A stretch of DNA of 64,000 bases, taken from NCBI RefSeq assembly GCF_001559075.2, contig NZ_CP014015.2:4464001-4528000 (forward strand), in the 5' to 3' direction. Both the position numbers and the translations under genes were made by a program. Positions 7,928 to 17,794 of the stretch are shown here, piece by piece. The stretch is from Citrobacter amalonaticus (GTDB lineage: Bacteria; Pseudomonadota; Gammaproteobacteria; Enterobacterales; Enterobacteriaceae). How positions within the stretch are numbered: the first letter of the stretch is position 1; each line of letters starts with the position of its first letter. The notes beneath the pieces were generated by a model, which saw nothing but the letters and a program-made list of their open reading frames with translations, was not told the DNA's origin and made no database searches.

Positions 7928-9247
7928 ATGACAACCCATGAAAGCAGTACGGTTATTCTGAAGAAAAATAAGAAGGTACTCGTCGCCAGTCTGACCGGCA
8001 GTGCGATTGAGTGGTTCGACTACTTTCTGTATGGCACCGCGGCAGCGCTGGTGTTTAACAAGATTTTCTTCCCGATGGTCGACCCGGTAATCGGTTTGAT
8101 CCTCTCGTATCTCTCTTTCTCGCTGACCTTTTTTATTCGCCCGATTGGCGGGGTAATTTTTGCCCACATCGGCGATCGCATCGGGCGTAAGAAAACGCTG
8201 GTACTGACGCTTTCCCTGATGGGCGGCGCGACGGTGATGATCGGTCTGTTGCCCACCTATGAGATGATCGGTATCTGGGCCCCCATTCTGCTTATCCTGA
8301 TGCGCATCATTCAGGGGATGGGCATTGGTGGCGAATGGGGTGGCGCACTGCTGCTGGCCTATGAGTACGCGCCGGAAAAACGCAAAGGCTTCTTCGGCAG
8401 TATTCCGCAGGCGGGCGTGACCATTGGCATGCTGATGGCGACGTTTATCGTCTCGCTGATGACTCTGTTTAGCGAGGAAGATTTCCTCTCCTGGGGCTGG
8501 CGTATTCCGTTCCTGCTGAGTTCTGTGCTGGTGCTGTTAGGACTGTGGATCCGTCGGGATATCGATGAAACGCCAGACTTCAAAAAAGTCAAAGCATCGG
8601 GTCAGGTTGCCAAAGCGCCGCTGCGCGATACGCTGACTCATCACTGGCGTGAAGTGCTGATTGCCGCGGGGCTGAAGGTGGTGGAAACCGCGCCGTTCTA
8701 TATTTTCTCGACCTTTGTGGTCAGCTATGCCACCAGCACGCTGAGTTATCAGAAGTCCCAGGTGCTGGAAGCCGTCACCGTTGGCGCACTGATTGCTACG
8801 GTAATGATCCCGCTGATGGGACTGCTGTCGGACAAAATTGGTCGTAAACGGATGTATGCCATCAGCGTCGCCCTGCTCGGCCTGTTTATCGTGCCATGGT
8901 TCCTGCTGCTGAATACCGGCACCACCTGGGGCATTATGCTGGCGACAATCGTGATGTTCGGCGTGCTGTGGGCACCGGTGACCGCGGTGCTGGGAACGCT
9001 GTGTTCTGAGATTTTCAGCGCTAATGTTCGCTACACTGGCATCACTCTCGGCTACCAGATTGGCGCCGCGCTGGCGGGCGGTACCGCTCCCCTCATCGCT
9101 ACCGGGTTGCTGGCGAAATATGACGGCGACTGGGTGCCCGTGGCGTGGTATCTGCTTACCACCGTGGCGATTTCACTGGTTGCCATTTTCTTTGCCAGTC
9201 GGGTGAAGCGTAGCCCGGCGATCAACGCCCAGCCTAATGAGTTGTAA
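7928..9247 (+). CDS. MFS transporter, metabolite:H+ symporter (MHS) family, YdfJ/ShiA-like
   Basis: Inner-membrane proton symporter of the MHS family, which carries shikimate, alpha-ketoglutarate, proline/betaine or citrate; the substrate here is not evident. 439 residues and about 12 membrane helices. Family motifs are seen: SAIEWFDYFLYGTAAALVF near the N-terminus, HIGDRIGRKKTLV (loop 2-3), RIIQGMGIGGEWGGALLLAYEYAP (TM4-5), and DKIGRKRMY in the second half. Resembles E. coli YdfJ and ShiA. The start ATG at 7928 is preferred for the GGAGG upstream and because family members begin here; an upstream in-frame ATG lies before that site. Stands alone after a region of palindromes. Confidence 0.82.
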   Translation: MTTHESSTVILKKNKKVLVASLTGSAIEWFDYFLYGTAAALVFNKIFFPMVDPVIGLILSYLSFSLTFFIRPIGGVIFAHIGDRIGRKKTLVLTLSLMGGATVMIGLLPTYEMIGIWAPILLILMRIIQGMGIGGEWGGALLLAYEYAPEKRKGFFGSIPQAGVTIGMLMATFIVSLMTLFSEEDFLSWGWRIPFLLSSVLVLLGLWIRRDIDETPDFKKVKASGQVAKAPLRDTLTHHWREVLIAAGLKVVETAPFYIFSTFVVSYATSTLSYQKSQVLEAVTVGALIATVMIPLMGLLSDKIGRKRMYAISVALLGLFIVPWFLLLNTGTTWGIMLATIVMFGVLWAPVTAVLGTLCSEIFSANVRYTGITLGYQIGAALAGGTAPLIATGLLAKYDGDWVPVAWYLLTTVAISLVAIFFASRVKRSPAINAQPNEL

Positions 9248-9254
9248 TCCCTTC

Positions 9255-9278
9255 GCGGCCAGATCCTCTGGCCGCTTT
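9255..9278 (+). terminator. Terminator after the MHS transporter
   Basis: GCGGCCAG, a five-base loop, CTGGCCGC, then TTT, eight bases after the stop codon. The short T run lowers certainty. Confidence 0.6.
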
Positions 9279-9385
9279 GATGTAATACCTGCACGGAACA
9301 TTTGATTTACCAGGCGTTTTCCTATTCACTTGACTTATTATTTACGTAACATACATTACCATTAGCCTGCTAACCAATAGATTCA

Positions 9386-11056
9386 ATGAAGGTAAAAAAC
9401 CTTATGCGTCTGCCGCAACGCGATCCCTACGCGCCTCGCGACTGGCAGCCTCACGAAAAACCGGCTCTGCTGGGCTCTCCCTCAACGCCTGTTCACAGCA
9501 CGCCAAAGCGTATCGCTTATGGTGTGGTTGGTCTGCTGGTGTGTCTGACGGGGGCATTAGGCAACGCGATGGTTTCCGCCAACCTGCAAAATTTGCAGGG
9601 AACCTTTGCGGCCTGGTCAACAGAGATCGCCTGGCTACCCGCGGTCTACGTGATGACCAACGTTTCAATTAACCTGCTGCTGGTGAAATTTCGCCAGCAA
9701 TACGGATTGCGGGCATTCACCGAAGGGTTTCTGGTTCTCTACGTGCTGGTCACCTTCTTCCACCTGTTCGTTAACGACCTGAGTTCCGCGCTGATGGTGC
9801 GCGCCGCGCACGGCATGGTCGCCGCCGCGCTCAGTTCACTGGGGATTTATTACCAGATTCAGGCGTGGCCCGCGAAACACCGTCTCAAGGCGCTGACAAT
9901 CGGCATTACCGGCTCGTCGCTGGCGATCCCGATGGCCCGTCTGTTTTCGACCGAACTGCTACAGCTTGATGAATGGCGCGGCCTGTACTTTTTTGAGCTG
10001 GGTCTGGCGCTGATCTCACTGGGCTGCGTCATTGCCCTGAAACTGCCGCCGGGCGATCGTAAAAAGGTGTTTGAAAAGAAAGACTTCATCACGTTTATTT
10101 TGCTGGCGCCGGGGATGGCGTTAATTTGCGCGGTGCTGTCGCTGGGACGTCTGGACTGGTGGTTTGAAGCGCCGTGGATCGGTTGGTCGCTGGCGCTGGC
10201 AACGGTACTCATCATCGCTGCGATTACCTTTGAACATAACCGCAGTAATCCCCTGCTCAACACCCGCTGGCTGTCGAGCGGCAGTATCTTACGTCTCGGG
10301 CTGATTATGCTGCTGATCCGTATTGTACTGGCGGAGCAAAACACCGGCGTGATCGGCTGGCTACAGTACGCCGGGCTACAGAATGAGCAGATGACTCACC
10401 TCGCGTGGTCGATCTTTGCCGGGATTGTCTGCGGCATTATCGCCAGTTGTCTGACAATTAAACCGACGCGACTTGCCTGGCCCATTGTCACGTCACTGGT
10501 GCTGATGATTGTTGCCTCACTGCTGGACAGCCAGTCGAACAACCTGACGCGCCCGGATCAACTGATGATTAGCCAGTTTTTACTTGGCTTCGGCAGCGCG
10601 TTCTTTCTCGCCCCGGCGATGCTGGCCGGGATCGGCGGCGTGGTCGCCGATCCGCGAAATCTGGTCAGCTTTTCGGTGCTGTTCGGCATGAGCCAGAATA
10701 TCGGTGGCCTGTTAGGGTCGGCAATCCTCGGCACCTTTCAGACCTGGCGAGAGAAATACCACTCCAGTCTGCTGGCCGATCAGCTCACCACGCTCAATCC
10801 ACTGGTGAATGAGCGGCTACAGCTCTATACGCAGATGTACAAAAGTCTGATTGGCGACAGCGCGCTGTTGAATACCCAGGCGGTACTGCAACTCCAGAAC
10901 GTTAGCGCTCTTGAGGCTAACATTCTCGCTTACAACGATACTTACCTGCTGACGGCCAGCATCGCCACCGCCACGCTGGTGTGGATTTTCTGGCGTCTGT
11001 TGCGTCTGCGCGTGACGGCGCATCTGGCGCTGAAGAAAGCCACGGGTACTAAATAA
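9386..11056 (+). CDS. DHA2-type MFS drug efflux pump (EmrB-like)
   Basis: Inner-membrane drug:proton antiporter, 14-helix DHA2 family, energising a tripartite export system with the next two genes. 556 residues, longer than EmrB (512) because of an N-terminal cytoplasmic tail and a long periplasmic loop before the last helix (TWREKYHSSLL to SALEANILAYND, about 460-520), typical of pumps that work with an EmrA-like adaptor. The start is uncertain: the ATG at 9386 has no good ribosome site; the ATG at 9404 (MRLPQRDPYAPRDW) follows GAAGG but with long spacing. Substrate unknown. No regulator adjoins. Confidence 0.8.
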   Translation: MKVKNLMRLPQRDPYAPRDWQPHEKPALLGSPSTPVHSTPKRIAYGVVGLLVCLTGALGNAMVSANLQNLQGTFAAWSTEIAWLPAVYVMTNVSINLLLVKFRQQYGLRAFTEGFLVLYVLVTFFHLFVNDLSSALMVRAAHGMVAAALSSLGIYYQIQAWPAKHRLKALTIGITGSSLAIPMARLFSTELLQLDEWRGLYFFELGLALISLGCVIALKLPPGDRKKVFEKKDFITFILLAPGMALICAVLSLGRLDWWFEAPWIGWSLALATVLIIAAITFEHNRSNPLLNTRWLSSGSILRLGLIMLLIRIVLAEQNTGVIGWLQYAGLQNEQMTHLAWSIFAGIVCGIIASCLTIKPTRLAWPIVTSLVLMIVASLLDSQSNNLTRPDQLMISQFLLGFGSAFFLAPAMLAGIGGVVADPRNLVSFSVLFGMSQNIGGLLGSAILGTFQTWREKYHSSLLADQLTTLNPLVNERLQLYTQMYKSLIGDSALLNTQAVLQLQNVSALEANILAYNDTYLLTASIATATLVWIFWRLLRLRVTAHLALKKATGTK

Positions 11057-11097
11057 CGGAACATGATGATGTTGAAAGAGTTCTCTCAGGAGCAGTT

Positions 11098-12180
11098 ATG
11101 AGTCAGCAGGATGCCGCTAAAGATCAGGCCCACACCCGCAATAATTTGCGTATTGTCTCTATTTTCGCCGCCGCCGCCATTGGCCTCGTCGGCGTACTGG
11201 TGATCCTGTATGCGTGGCAGTTGCCGCCGTTTACCCGCCATACGCAGTTTACCGATAACGCCTATGTCCGGGGGCAAACGACGTTTATCAGCCCGCAGGT
11301 GAACGGCTATATTACCCAGGTGAACGTGCAGGATTTCGTGCAGGTTAAAAAAGGCGATCTGTTATTGCAGATAGATGACCGTATCTATCGTCAACGGGTG
11401 CATCAGGCTCAGGCGCAACTGGCGATGAAAATGGCCGCACTCAACAATAACCAGCAACAGCGTAAAAGCGCAGAAGCCGTGATTGTACGCAACGAAGCCA
11501 TTCTGAAAAATGCTAAAGCGCAAAGCCTGAAAACCCAGGCCGATCTGAAGCGGGTAAAAGATCTGACTGCCGATGGTTCACTGTCGATACGCGAACGTGA
11601 TGCCGCCCTCGCCAGCGCCGCTCAGGGCAGCGCGGATATCGACCAGGCTAAAGCAACGCTGGATATGTCGCGCCAGGATTTGCAGACCGTCATTGTTAAC
11701 CGCGACGCGCTGCAGGCGGATGTGGAAAACGCCAGAGCAACGCTGGAACTGGCGGAAATTGATCTGCAAAACACGCGGATCACCGCGCCACGCGACGGTC
11801 AGCTTGGGCAAATCGCCGTACGGCTTGGCGCGTACGTCACTGCCGGTACGCATCTCACCACGCTGGTTCCGCCTCAGCATTGGGTGATTGCCAATATCAA
11901 AGAGACGCAGCTGGCGGATCTTCGTGTCGGACAGCCGGTGAATTTCAGCGTCGATGCCTTAAACGACAAACAGTATAAAGGCCGCGTTGAGAGCATCTCG
12001 CCAGCGACGGGGGTGGAATTTAGCGCCATCACGCCAGATAACGCGACGGGTAACTTTGTGAAGATTGCTCAGCGCATTCCGGTACGGGTCGCGGTGCTTG
12101 GCAAACCTGAAGATGTAGCGCTGCTGCGCCCTGGTATGTCGGTGCAGGTGCACATTGATACCCGGGAGGTGAAACCATGA
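11098..12180 (+). CDS. HlyD/EmrA-family membrane fusion protein
   Basis: Periplasmic adaptor linking the upstream MFS pump to the outer membrane channel. 360 residues: cytoplasmic tail, one membrane segment (about 18-38, RIVSIFAAAAIGLVGVLVIL), barrel-sandwich halves (FTDNAYVRGQTTFISPQVNGYI and RITAPRDGQLGQIAVRLGAYV) flanking a long coiled coil of about 110 residues, then a beta-barrel domain (HWVIANIKETQLADLRVGQPV). The start ATG follows AGGAGCAGTT. It overlaps the next gene by four bases (ATGA), showing translational coupling within one operon. Confidence 0.88.
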   Translation: MSQQDAAKDQAHTRNNLRIVSIFAAAAIGLVGVLVILYAWQLPPFTRHTQFTDNAYVRGQTTFISPQVNGYITQVNVQDFVQVKKGDLLLQIDDRIYRQRVHQAQAQLAMKMAALNNNQQQRKSAEAVIVRNEAILKNAKAQSLKTQADLKRVKDLTADGSLSIRERDAALASAAQGSADIDQAKATLDMSRQDLQTVIVNRDALQADVENARATLELAEIDLQNTRITAPRDGQLGQIAVRLGAYVTAGTHLTTLVPPQHWVIANIKETQLADLRVGQPVNFSVDALNDKQYKGRVESISPATGVEFSAITPDNATGNFVKIAQRIPVRVAVLGKPEDVALLRPGMSVQVHIDTREVKP

Positions 12181-13553
12181 TCCTCCGTTCCCTGTCGGGC
12201 GTGGCGGCAGCCCTGCTTCTGGCTGGCTGTCAGGCTGTCGATGTTCAGCCCGCGAAACCGTCGCTGGCGATCCCCGCCGCGTGGCGAGCAGTGGGCGGCC
12301 CCGCCAGTCCCGCTGAGCAGGTATGGTGGCGGAATTTTCATGACCGCTATCTGAACCAGTATGTCGATCAGGCGCTGCAAAATAACAGCGATGTGCTGAT
12401 TGCCCGCGAGCGCATCAATGAATATCAGGCGCAGGTTTATGCCGCTGAGGGCAGCCTGTTTCCCTCGCTGGATGCCAGCGTCGGTGGAACTCGTGCCCGC
12501 ACGCAGTCCGCCGCCACTGGCCTGCCCATCTACAGTACGCTGTATAAAGGCAGCCTGACCGCCAGCTATGATGTCGATATCTGGGGCGTTAATCGTAGCA
12601 CCGCACAGGCGGCACAGGCCTCGCTGGAGGCGCAAAAAGCAGCCGCCGCTGCGGCAGATTTGACCGTCGCGTCATCGGTGGCCTCCGGGTATGTCACGCT
12701 GCTGGCGCTTGATGAACAACTGGACGTTACCCAGGCGACGGTAAAATCCCGTGAAGACGCGCTGAATCTGGCGAAACGGCAGTATGAAACAGGCTACAGC
12801 TCGCGGCTTGAGCTGATGCAGTCCGACTCTGAACTGCGCTCCACGCGCGCGCAAATCCCGCTATTGCAGCATCAGATTGCCCAACAGGAGAACGCGCTAA
12901 GTATTTTGCTCGGCGCGAACCCGCAACGCGTCGAGCGCAGCGCGGATTTCGAGGCGCTGACGCCGCTGAAAATTCCTGCACAATTACCGTCAACATTGCT
13001 TAACCGCCGTCCGGATATTGTTCAGGCCGAGCGGCAGTTGATTGCCGCCGATGCCTCGCTGGCGGCGTCTCGCGCCAGCCTGCTGCCGTCGATCAACCTC
13101 ACCGCAGGCGGGTCGATACAGGATCGCACCCTGCCCGGTCTTCTCGATAACCCCCTCCAGCTATGGAGTCTTGGCGGCAGCATTCTTGCGCCGCTGTTGA
13201 ACCGTCAGGCGCTAAACGCGCAGGTGGATATTGCGCAATCGCAACGGAATCAGGCGCTGTACGGCTATGAGAAAACCGTGCGCAACGCCTTCAGGGAAGT
13301 CAACAACAGTCTGGATGCCATCGCCCGTTATCAGGAACAGTTACAGGAGTTACAGGCGCAGCAGGCGGTCGCTCAGGAGACCTTACGTATCGCGCAAAAC
13401 CGCTATCGCAACGGCTATTCCTCCTATCTCGACGTACTGGACGCGCAGCGAACACTGTTCTCGGTGCAGACCAGCGTGGTGCAGGTGAAGAATAACCTGC
13501 TACTGGCGCAGATTGATTTGTATAAAGCGCTGGGTGGGGGCTGGAACGCGTAA
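12177..13553 (+). CDS. NodT-family outer membrane efflux lipoprotein
   Basis: TolC-like trimeric outer membrane channel that completes the tripartite export system. 458 residues. The N-terminal signal ends in a lipobox (LLLAGC, Cys at about 19), so it is lipid-anchored. Two OEP repeats are visible, each with long helices (e.g. QALQNNSDVLIARERINEY near 65 and LLNRRPDIVQAERQLIAADASLAASRA in the second half). Resembles the NodT/MdtP class rather than TolC. Third gene of the operon; REP repeats follow. Confidence 0.88.
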   Translation: MILRSLSGVAAALLLAGCQAVDVQPAKPSLAIPAAWRAVGGPASPAEQVWWRNFHDRYLNQYVDQALQNNSDVLIARERINEYQAQVYAAEGSLFPSLDASVGGTRARTQSAATGLPIYSTLYKGSLTASYDVDIWGVNRSTAQAAQASLEAQKAAAAAADLTVASSVASGYVTLLALDEQLDVTQATVKSREDALNLAKRQYETGYSSRLELMQSDSELRSTRAQIPLLQHQIAQQENALSILLGANPQRVERSADFEALTPLKIPAQLPSTLLNRRPDIVQAERQLIAADASLAASRASLLPSINLTAGGSIQDRTLPGLLDNPLQLWSLGGSILAPLLNRQALNAQVDIAQSQRNQALYGYEKTVRNAFREVNNSLDAIARYQEQLQELQAQQAVAQETLRIAQNRYRNGYSSYLDVLDAQRTLFSVQTSVVQVKNNLLLAQIDLYKALGGGWNA

Positions 13554-13561
13554 TCCATGCC

Positions 13562-13588
13562 CGATGCCGCTGTACTTATCGGGCCTAC
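13562..13588 (+). repeat. Degenerate REP element
   Basis: GATGCCGCTG, a short spacer, then ATCGGGCCTAC resembles a diverged repetitive extragenic palindrome, 8 bp after the efflux operon. It pairs with the better preserved unit at 13652 to form a BIME-like cluster. Confidence 0.5.
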
Positions 13589-13651
13589 GGACAATGCAAT
13601 GGCATCCGGCGCTTGCTGGAACACGTTATCCACGCCGATACCATTGAACTT

Positions 13652-13684
13652 GTAGGCCGGATAAGGCGAAGCCGCCATCCGGCA
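13652..13684 (+). repeat. REP (repetitive extragenic palindromic) element
   Basis: GTAGGCCGGATAAGGCG then AAGCCGCCATCCGGCA is a canonical enterobacterial REP unit with its imperfect palindrome. It lies between the convergent efflux operon and hrpA, the usual position for REP/BIME elements, which act in mRNA 3' protection and bind gyrase or IHF depending on type. Confidence 0.85.
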
Positions 13685-13689
13685 CTGAA

Positions 13690-16600
13690 TTACCCGCTAA
13701 TCTGCTCCATCGCCTGCAGGATACGTTTATCCGAAATCGGATACGGCGTCCCCAGCTGTTGGGCAAAATAGCTAACCCGCAGTTCCTCAATCATCCAGCG
13801 AATCGCTTTCACATCCTCGTCTTCGCGCCGCGCCGGCGGCAGTTTGTTAAACCACTGCTGCCATGCCTGCTGTACGCTTTCGACTTTCAGCATCTGCGCG
13901 CGATCGCGGTGAGGGTCGATCGCCAGCTTCTCAAGACGTTTTTCAATCGCCTGCAGATAACGCAGCGTATCGCCGAGACGACGGAAACCGTTGCCGGTGA
14001 CAAATCCGCGATACACCAGCCCGCCCATTTGCGCTTTGATATCCGACAACCCCAACGCCATCGTCATATCCACGCGCCCTTTCAGCCGCTTATTGATGTT
14101 AAAGACGGCAGTCAGGATCTGCTCGACCTGCTTCGCAATCTCCACAACCGTCTCGTTCAGCTCGGCACGAACCTTCTCATGCAGCGCGGCAAAGCCCTCT
14201 TCCGTCCAGACCGGGCCACCGTTGGCGTCAATCAGCTTATCCACGCCGCAGGAAATACAGTCGTCAATCAGCTCCAGTACTTTGCCGTACGGGTTGAAGT
14301 ACAGACCCAGCTTGGCTTTATTCGGCAGCTTCTCGTGCAGATATTTGATCGGCGACGGGATGTTCAACAACAGCAGACGGCGTAAGCCTGACCACATCGC
14401 CTGCTGTTGTTCAAGCGGATTATCAAACAGTTTGATCGCCACGCTGTCGCGCTCATCCACCAGCGCCGGCCACGCTTTGACTTTGTAATTACCCCGTTTT
14501 TGCTCGTAGCTTTCCGGCAGTTGCCCAAAGCTCCAGATGTGCAGCCCGCTCTGTTCTATACCGTCATCGGCCACCGCCGAGAGCGTCTCCTGCACTTTTC
14601 CTTTCAGCCGGTCTTTCAGTTCCGGCAACGAGCGCCCTTCCTCCAGCTTCTTGTTTTTATCATCTACCACCCGGAAGGTGATCTTCAGATGATCGGGCAC
14701 CTGATCCCAGTGCCAATCCTCGCGGTCAACCGTCACGCCTGTCATCCGACGTAGCTCACGCTCCATCGCGTCCAGCAGCGGCAGTTCCAGCGGCGTTACG
14801 CGGCCCAGAAACGCGTCGGCATAGTTAGGGGCCGGAACAAAGTTACGCCGCACCGGCTTCGGCAACGACTTGATCAGCGCAATCACCAGTTCGCGGCGCA
14901 AGCCCGGGATCTGCCATTCAAAACCACTCTCGTCGACCTGATTAAGCAGCGGCAGTGGAATATGCACGGTCACCCCGTCCGCATCCGCTCCCGGTTCAAA
15001 CTGATAGCTCAACCGCAGTTTCAGCGAGCCCTGATGCCAGAAGTTCGGGTAGTCCAGCTTGCTGATGGTGTCCGCGCCCTCTTTGATCAACATGCTCTTT
15101 TCAAAATTGAGCAGGTCTGGCGTCTCGCGACTGGTTTTCTTCCACCAGTTATCAAAGTGACGGGCGGAAATGACATCATGGCTGATGCGCTCGTCGTAGA
15201 ACTCAAACAGCGTCTCGTCGTCCACCAGAATGTCGCGGCGACGCGATTTATGTTCCAGTTCTTCCACTTCGGCACGCAGTTTGAGGTTTTCGCGGAAGAA
15301 AGCATGACGCGTCTGCCAGTCGCCCTCCACCAGCGCATGGCGGATAAACAGTTCCCGGCACAGCGCCGGGTCAATCTGGCTGTAGTTCACCTTACGCGCC
15401 GCGACGATCGGCAGACCGTAAACGGTCACCTTTTCTGTCGCCATCACGGCGCCCTGCGCCCGTTCCCAGTGCGGTTCACTGTACGAACGTTTCATCAGAT
15501 GCTGAGCGACGGGTTCCACCCACTCGGGATCGATCCGCGCGGCAATACGTCCCCACAGACGACTGGTTTCCACCAGTTCCGCCACCATTGCCCACTTCGG
15601 CGGCTTTTTGAACAAGCCGGAACCGGGGAAAATCGAAAAGCGCGCGTTACGTGCGCCGGTATATTCCTGCTTATCAGCATCTTTCATGCCAATGTGCGAC
15701 AACAGTCCGGTCAGCAGCGCAATATGGATCTCGCGGTATTCCGCCGGTTCGCTGTTCACCGGAATACCCAGCTCTTTGACCACCTGACGCAGTTGGGTGT
15801 AGATATCCTGCCACTCACGCACGCGCAGATAGTTCAGATAGTCGGTCCGGCACAGGCGACGAAACGCGTTTGACGACAGCGCTTTTTGCTGTTCCCCGAG
15901 GTAATTCCACAGATTCACAAACGCGAGGAAATCGGACTCTTTATCGTGGAAGCGGCGGTGTTTCTCATCAGACGCCTGCTGCTTGTCCATCGGACGTTCG
16001 CGCGGATCCTGAATCGACAGTGCCGAGGTGATGATCATCGCCTCGCGCACGCAGCCGTGTTTTTGCGCCTCCAGCACCATTCGCGCCAGACGCGGATCCA
16101 CCGGCAACTGGCTCAACTGGCGGCCCAACGGCGTCAGCTTATAGGCCGTCGCCTGTTCATCGGTGGTTATCGCGCCCAACTCTTCCAGCAGACGCACGCC
16201 GTCCTGAATGTTGCGCTTATCCGGCGCTTCGACAAACGGGAACGCGGCGATATCGCCCAGCCCCAACGCCGTCATCTGCAAAATGACCGACGCCAGGTTG
16301 GTGCGCAGAATTTCCGGGTCGGTAAACTCCGGACGCGACAGGAAATCGTCTTCAGAATAGAGACGAATACAGATGCCTTCGGATACGCGACCGCAGCGCC
16401 CTTTACGCTGATTGGCGGACGCCTGCGATACGGGCTCAATCGGCAGACGCTGTACTTTAGTGCGATAGCTGTAGCGGCTGATACGCGCCGTACCAGGATC
16501 GATCACATATTTGATCCCCGGCACCGTCAGCGAGGTTTCCGCCACGTTGGTCGCCAGCACAATACGCCGCCCGCTGTGCGACTGGAAGACGCGGTTCTGT

Positions 16601-17592
16601 TCGCTATTCGACAGTCGCGCATACAGCGGCAGCACTTCCGTATGGCGCAGATTGAGTTTATTCAGCGCGTCGGCGGTATCGCGGATCTCACGCTCACCGC
16701 TCATGAAGATCAGAATGTCGCCGGGGCTTTCCCGCCCCAGTTCATCTACCGCATCGAAAATGGCCTGCAACTGGTCGCGTTCGGTGTCATCAGCCTCTTC
16801 GACGATCGGTCGATAGCGGACTTCCACCGGATACGTACGCCCAGAGACCTCAATGATCGGCGCATTATTGAAATGGCGCGAAAAACGCTCCGGATCGATG
16901 GTCGCGGAGGTGATGATAATTTTCAGGTCCGGACGGCGCGGCAGCAGTTCTTTCAGATAGCCGAGCAGAAAATCGATGTTCAGACTGCGTTCGTGCGCTT
17001 CATCAATAATGATGGTGTCATATTGCATCAGCAGACGGTCCTGCTGAATTTCCGCCAGCAGGATACCGTCGGTCATCAGCTTCACCATGGTGTTATCGCT
17101 GACGTGATCGCTAAAGCGCACCTTATAACCGATGCATCCGCCCGGCTCCGTCTGCAGCTCTTCCGCGATACGGTTCGCCACCGTTCGTGCCGCCAGACGA
17201 CGCGGCTGGGTGTGGCCAATCAACCCTTTCACTCCACGCCCCAGTTCCATACAGATTTTCGGGAGCTGAGTGGTTTTACCTGAGCCGGTTTCCCCGGCCA
17301 CGATCACCACCTGATGGTCGCGAACGGCGTCGAGGATCGCCTGTTTCTTCTGACTGACGGGCAGGTTTTCCGGGTAGGTAATCTCAGGTCGGGCCGCTTC
17401 ACGTAGCACAACTTTACCTGCCGCCTGTTCAATCTCTTTCGCCATCTCCTGGTAAATGGCCTGTTGTGCATCAGGATTTTTAACCTTCTTCACACCGTGC
17501 AGGCGGCGCGAAAAGCGCTGCCGATCGCGCAGCATCAGTGAATCCAGCTGCTGCTGTAAGGCATGAAAGGATAATTTTTGTTGTTCTGTCAT
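13690..17592 (-). CDS. hrpA: ATP-dependent RNA helicase HrpA (DEAH box)
   Basis: Cytosolic 3'-5' DEAH-box RNA helicase, reported in E. coli to act in fimbrial mRNA processing and in resolving stalled ribosomes. 1300 residues, the full E. coli length. Motif I GETGSGKTTQLPK (about 100-112), Ia TQPRRLAARTVA, II IIIDEAHERS (about 198), III SATIDPERF, VI QRKGRCGRVSEG, then winged-helix, ratchet and OB domains and a long C-terminal DUF3418-type region. Single gene, divergent from azoR. Long frames on the opposite strand are shadows of its codon bias. Confidence 0.97.
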   Translation of the reverse strand: MTEQQKLSFHALQQQLDSLMLRDRQRFSRRLHGVKKVKNPDAQQAIYQEMAKEIEQAAGKVVLREAARPEITYPENLPVSQKKQAILDAVRDHQVVIVAGETGSGKTTQLPKICMELGRGVKGLIGHTQPRRLAARTVANRIAEELQTEPGGCIGYKVRFSDHVSDNTMVKLMTDGILLAEIQQDRLLMQYDTIIIDEAHERSLNIDFLLGYLKELLPRRPDLKIIITSATIDPERFSRHFNNAPIIEVSGRTYPVEVRYRPIVEEADDTERDQLQAIFDAVDELGRESPGDILIFMSGEREIRDTADALNKLNLRHTEVLPLYARLSNSEQNRVFQSHSGRRIVLATNVAETSLTVPGIKYVIDPGTARISRYSYRTKVQRLPIEPVSQASANQRKGRCGRVSEGICIRLYSEDDFLSRPEFTDPEILRTNLASVILQMTALGLGDIAAFPFVEAPDKRNIQDGVRLLEELGAITTDEQATAYKLTPLGRQLSQLPVDPRLARMVLEAQKHGCVREAMIITSALSIQDPRERPMDKQQASDEKHRRFHDKESDFLAFVNLWNYLGEQQKALSSNAFRRLCRTDYLNYLRVREWQDIYTQLRQVVKELGIPVNSEPAEYREIHIALLTGLLSHIGMKDADKQEYTGARNARFSIFPGSGLFKKPPKWAMVAELVETSRLWGRIAARIDPEWVEPVAQHLMKRSYSEPHWERAQGAVMATEKVTVYGLPIVAARKVNYSQIDPALCRELFIRHALVEGDWQTRHAFFRENLKLRAEVEELEHKSRRRDILVDDETLFEFYDERISHDVISARHFDNWWKKTSRETPDLLNFEKSMLIKEGADTISKLDYPNFWHQGSLKLRLSYQFEPGADADGVTVHIPLPLLNQVDESGFEWQIPGLRRELVIALIKSLPKPVRRNFVPAPNYADAFLGRVTPLELPLLDAMERELRRMTGVTVDREDWHWDQVPDHLKITFRVVDDKNKKLEEGRSLPELKDRLKGKVQETLSAVADDGIEQSGLHIWSFGQLPESYEQKRGNYKVKAWPALVDERDSVAIKLFDNPLEQQQAMWSGLRRLLLLNIPSPIKYLHEKLPNKAKLGLYFNPYGKVLELIDDCISCGVDKLIDANGGPVWTEEGFAALHEKVRAELNETVVEIAKQVEQILTAVFNINKRLKGRVDMTMALGLSDIKAQMGGLVYRGFVTGNGFRRLGDTLRYLQAIEKRLEKLAIDPHRDRAQMLKVESVQQAWQQWFNKLPPARREDEDVKAIRWMIEELRVSYFAQQLGTPYPISDKRILQAMEQISG

Positions 17593-17794
17593 AGCGTTAA
17601 AAGGCAGAGCACTGCCTGATTAAATCTCTTCTAAATGATAGGTATAGAGTACCACATCAGCACATTTTGTGTGTTGTTCAATAAATTCGAACATAGGATT
17701 CGATATATTGCGCTTTCTCTGCGACAGGATTGTGAATAAAGTGTCAACAAGCAACGGGGCATAGCCCATTCAAACACCTATTAAGGAAACACCC

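Noticed and set aside
15886..17283. 465-codon open frame on the plus strand inside hrpA
   Set aside because: Lies wholly antisense to a near-identical full-length hrpA; its length comes from hrpA codon bias, with no domain recognisable.
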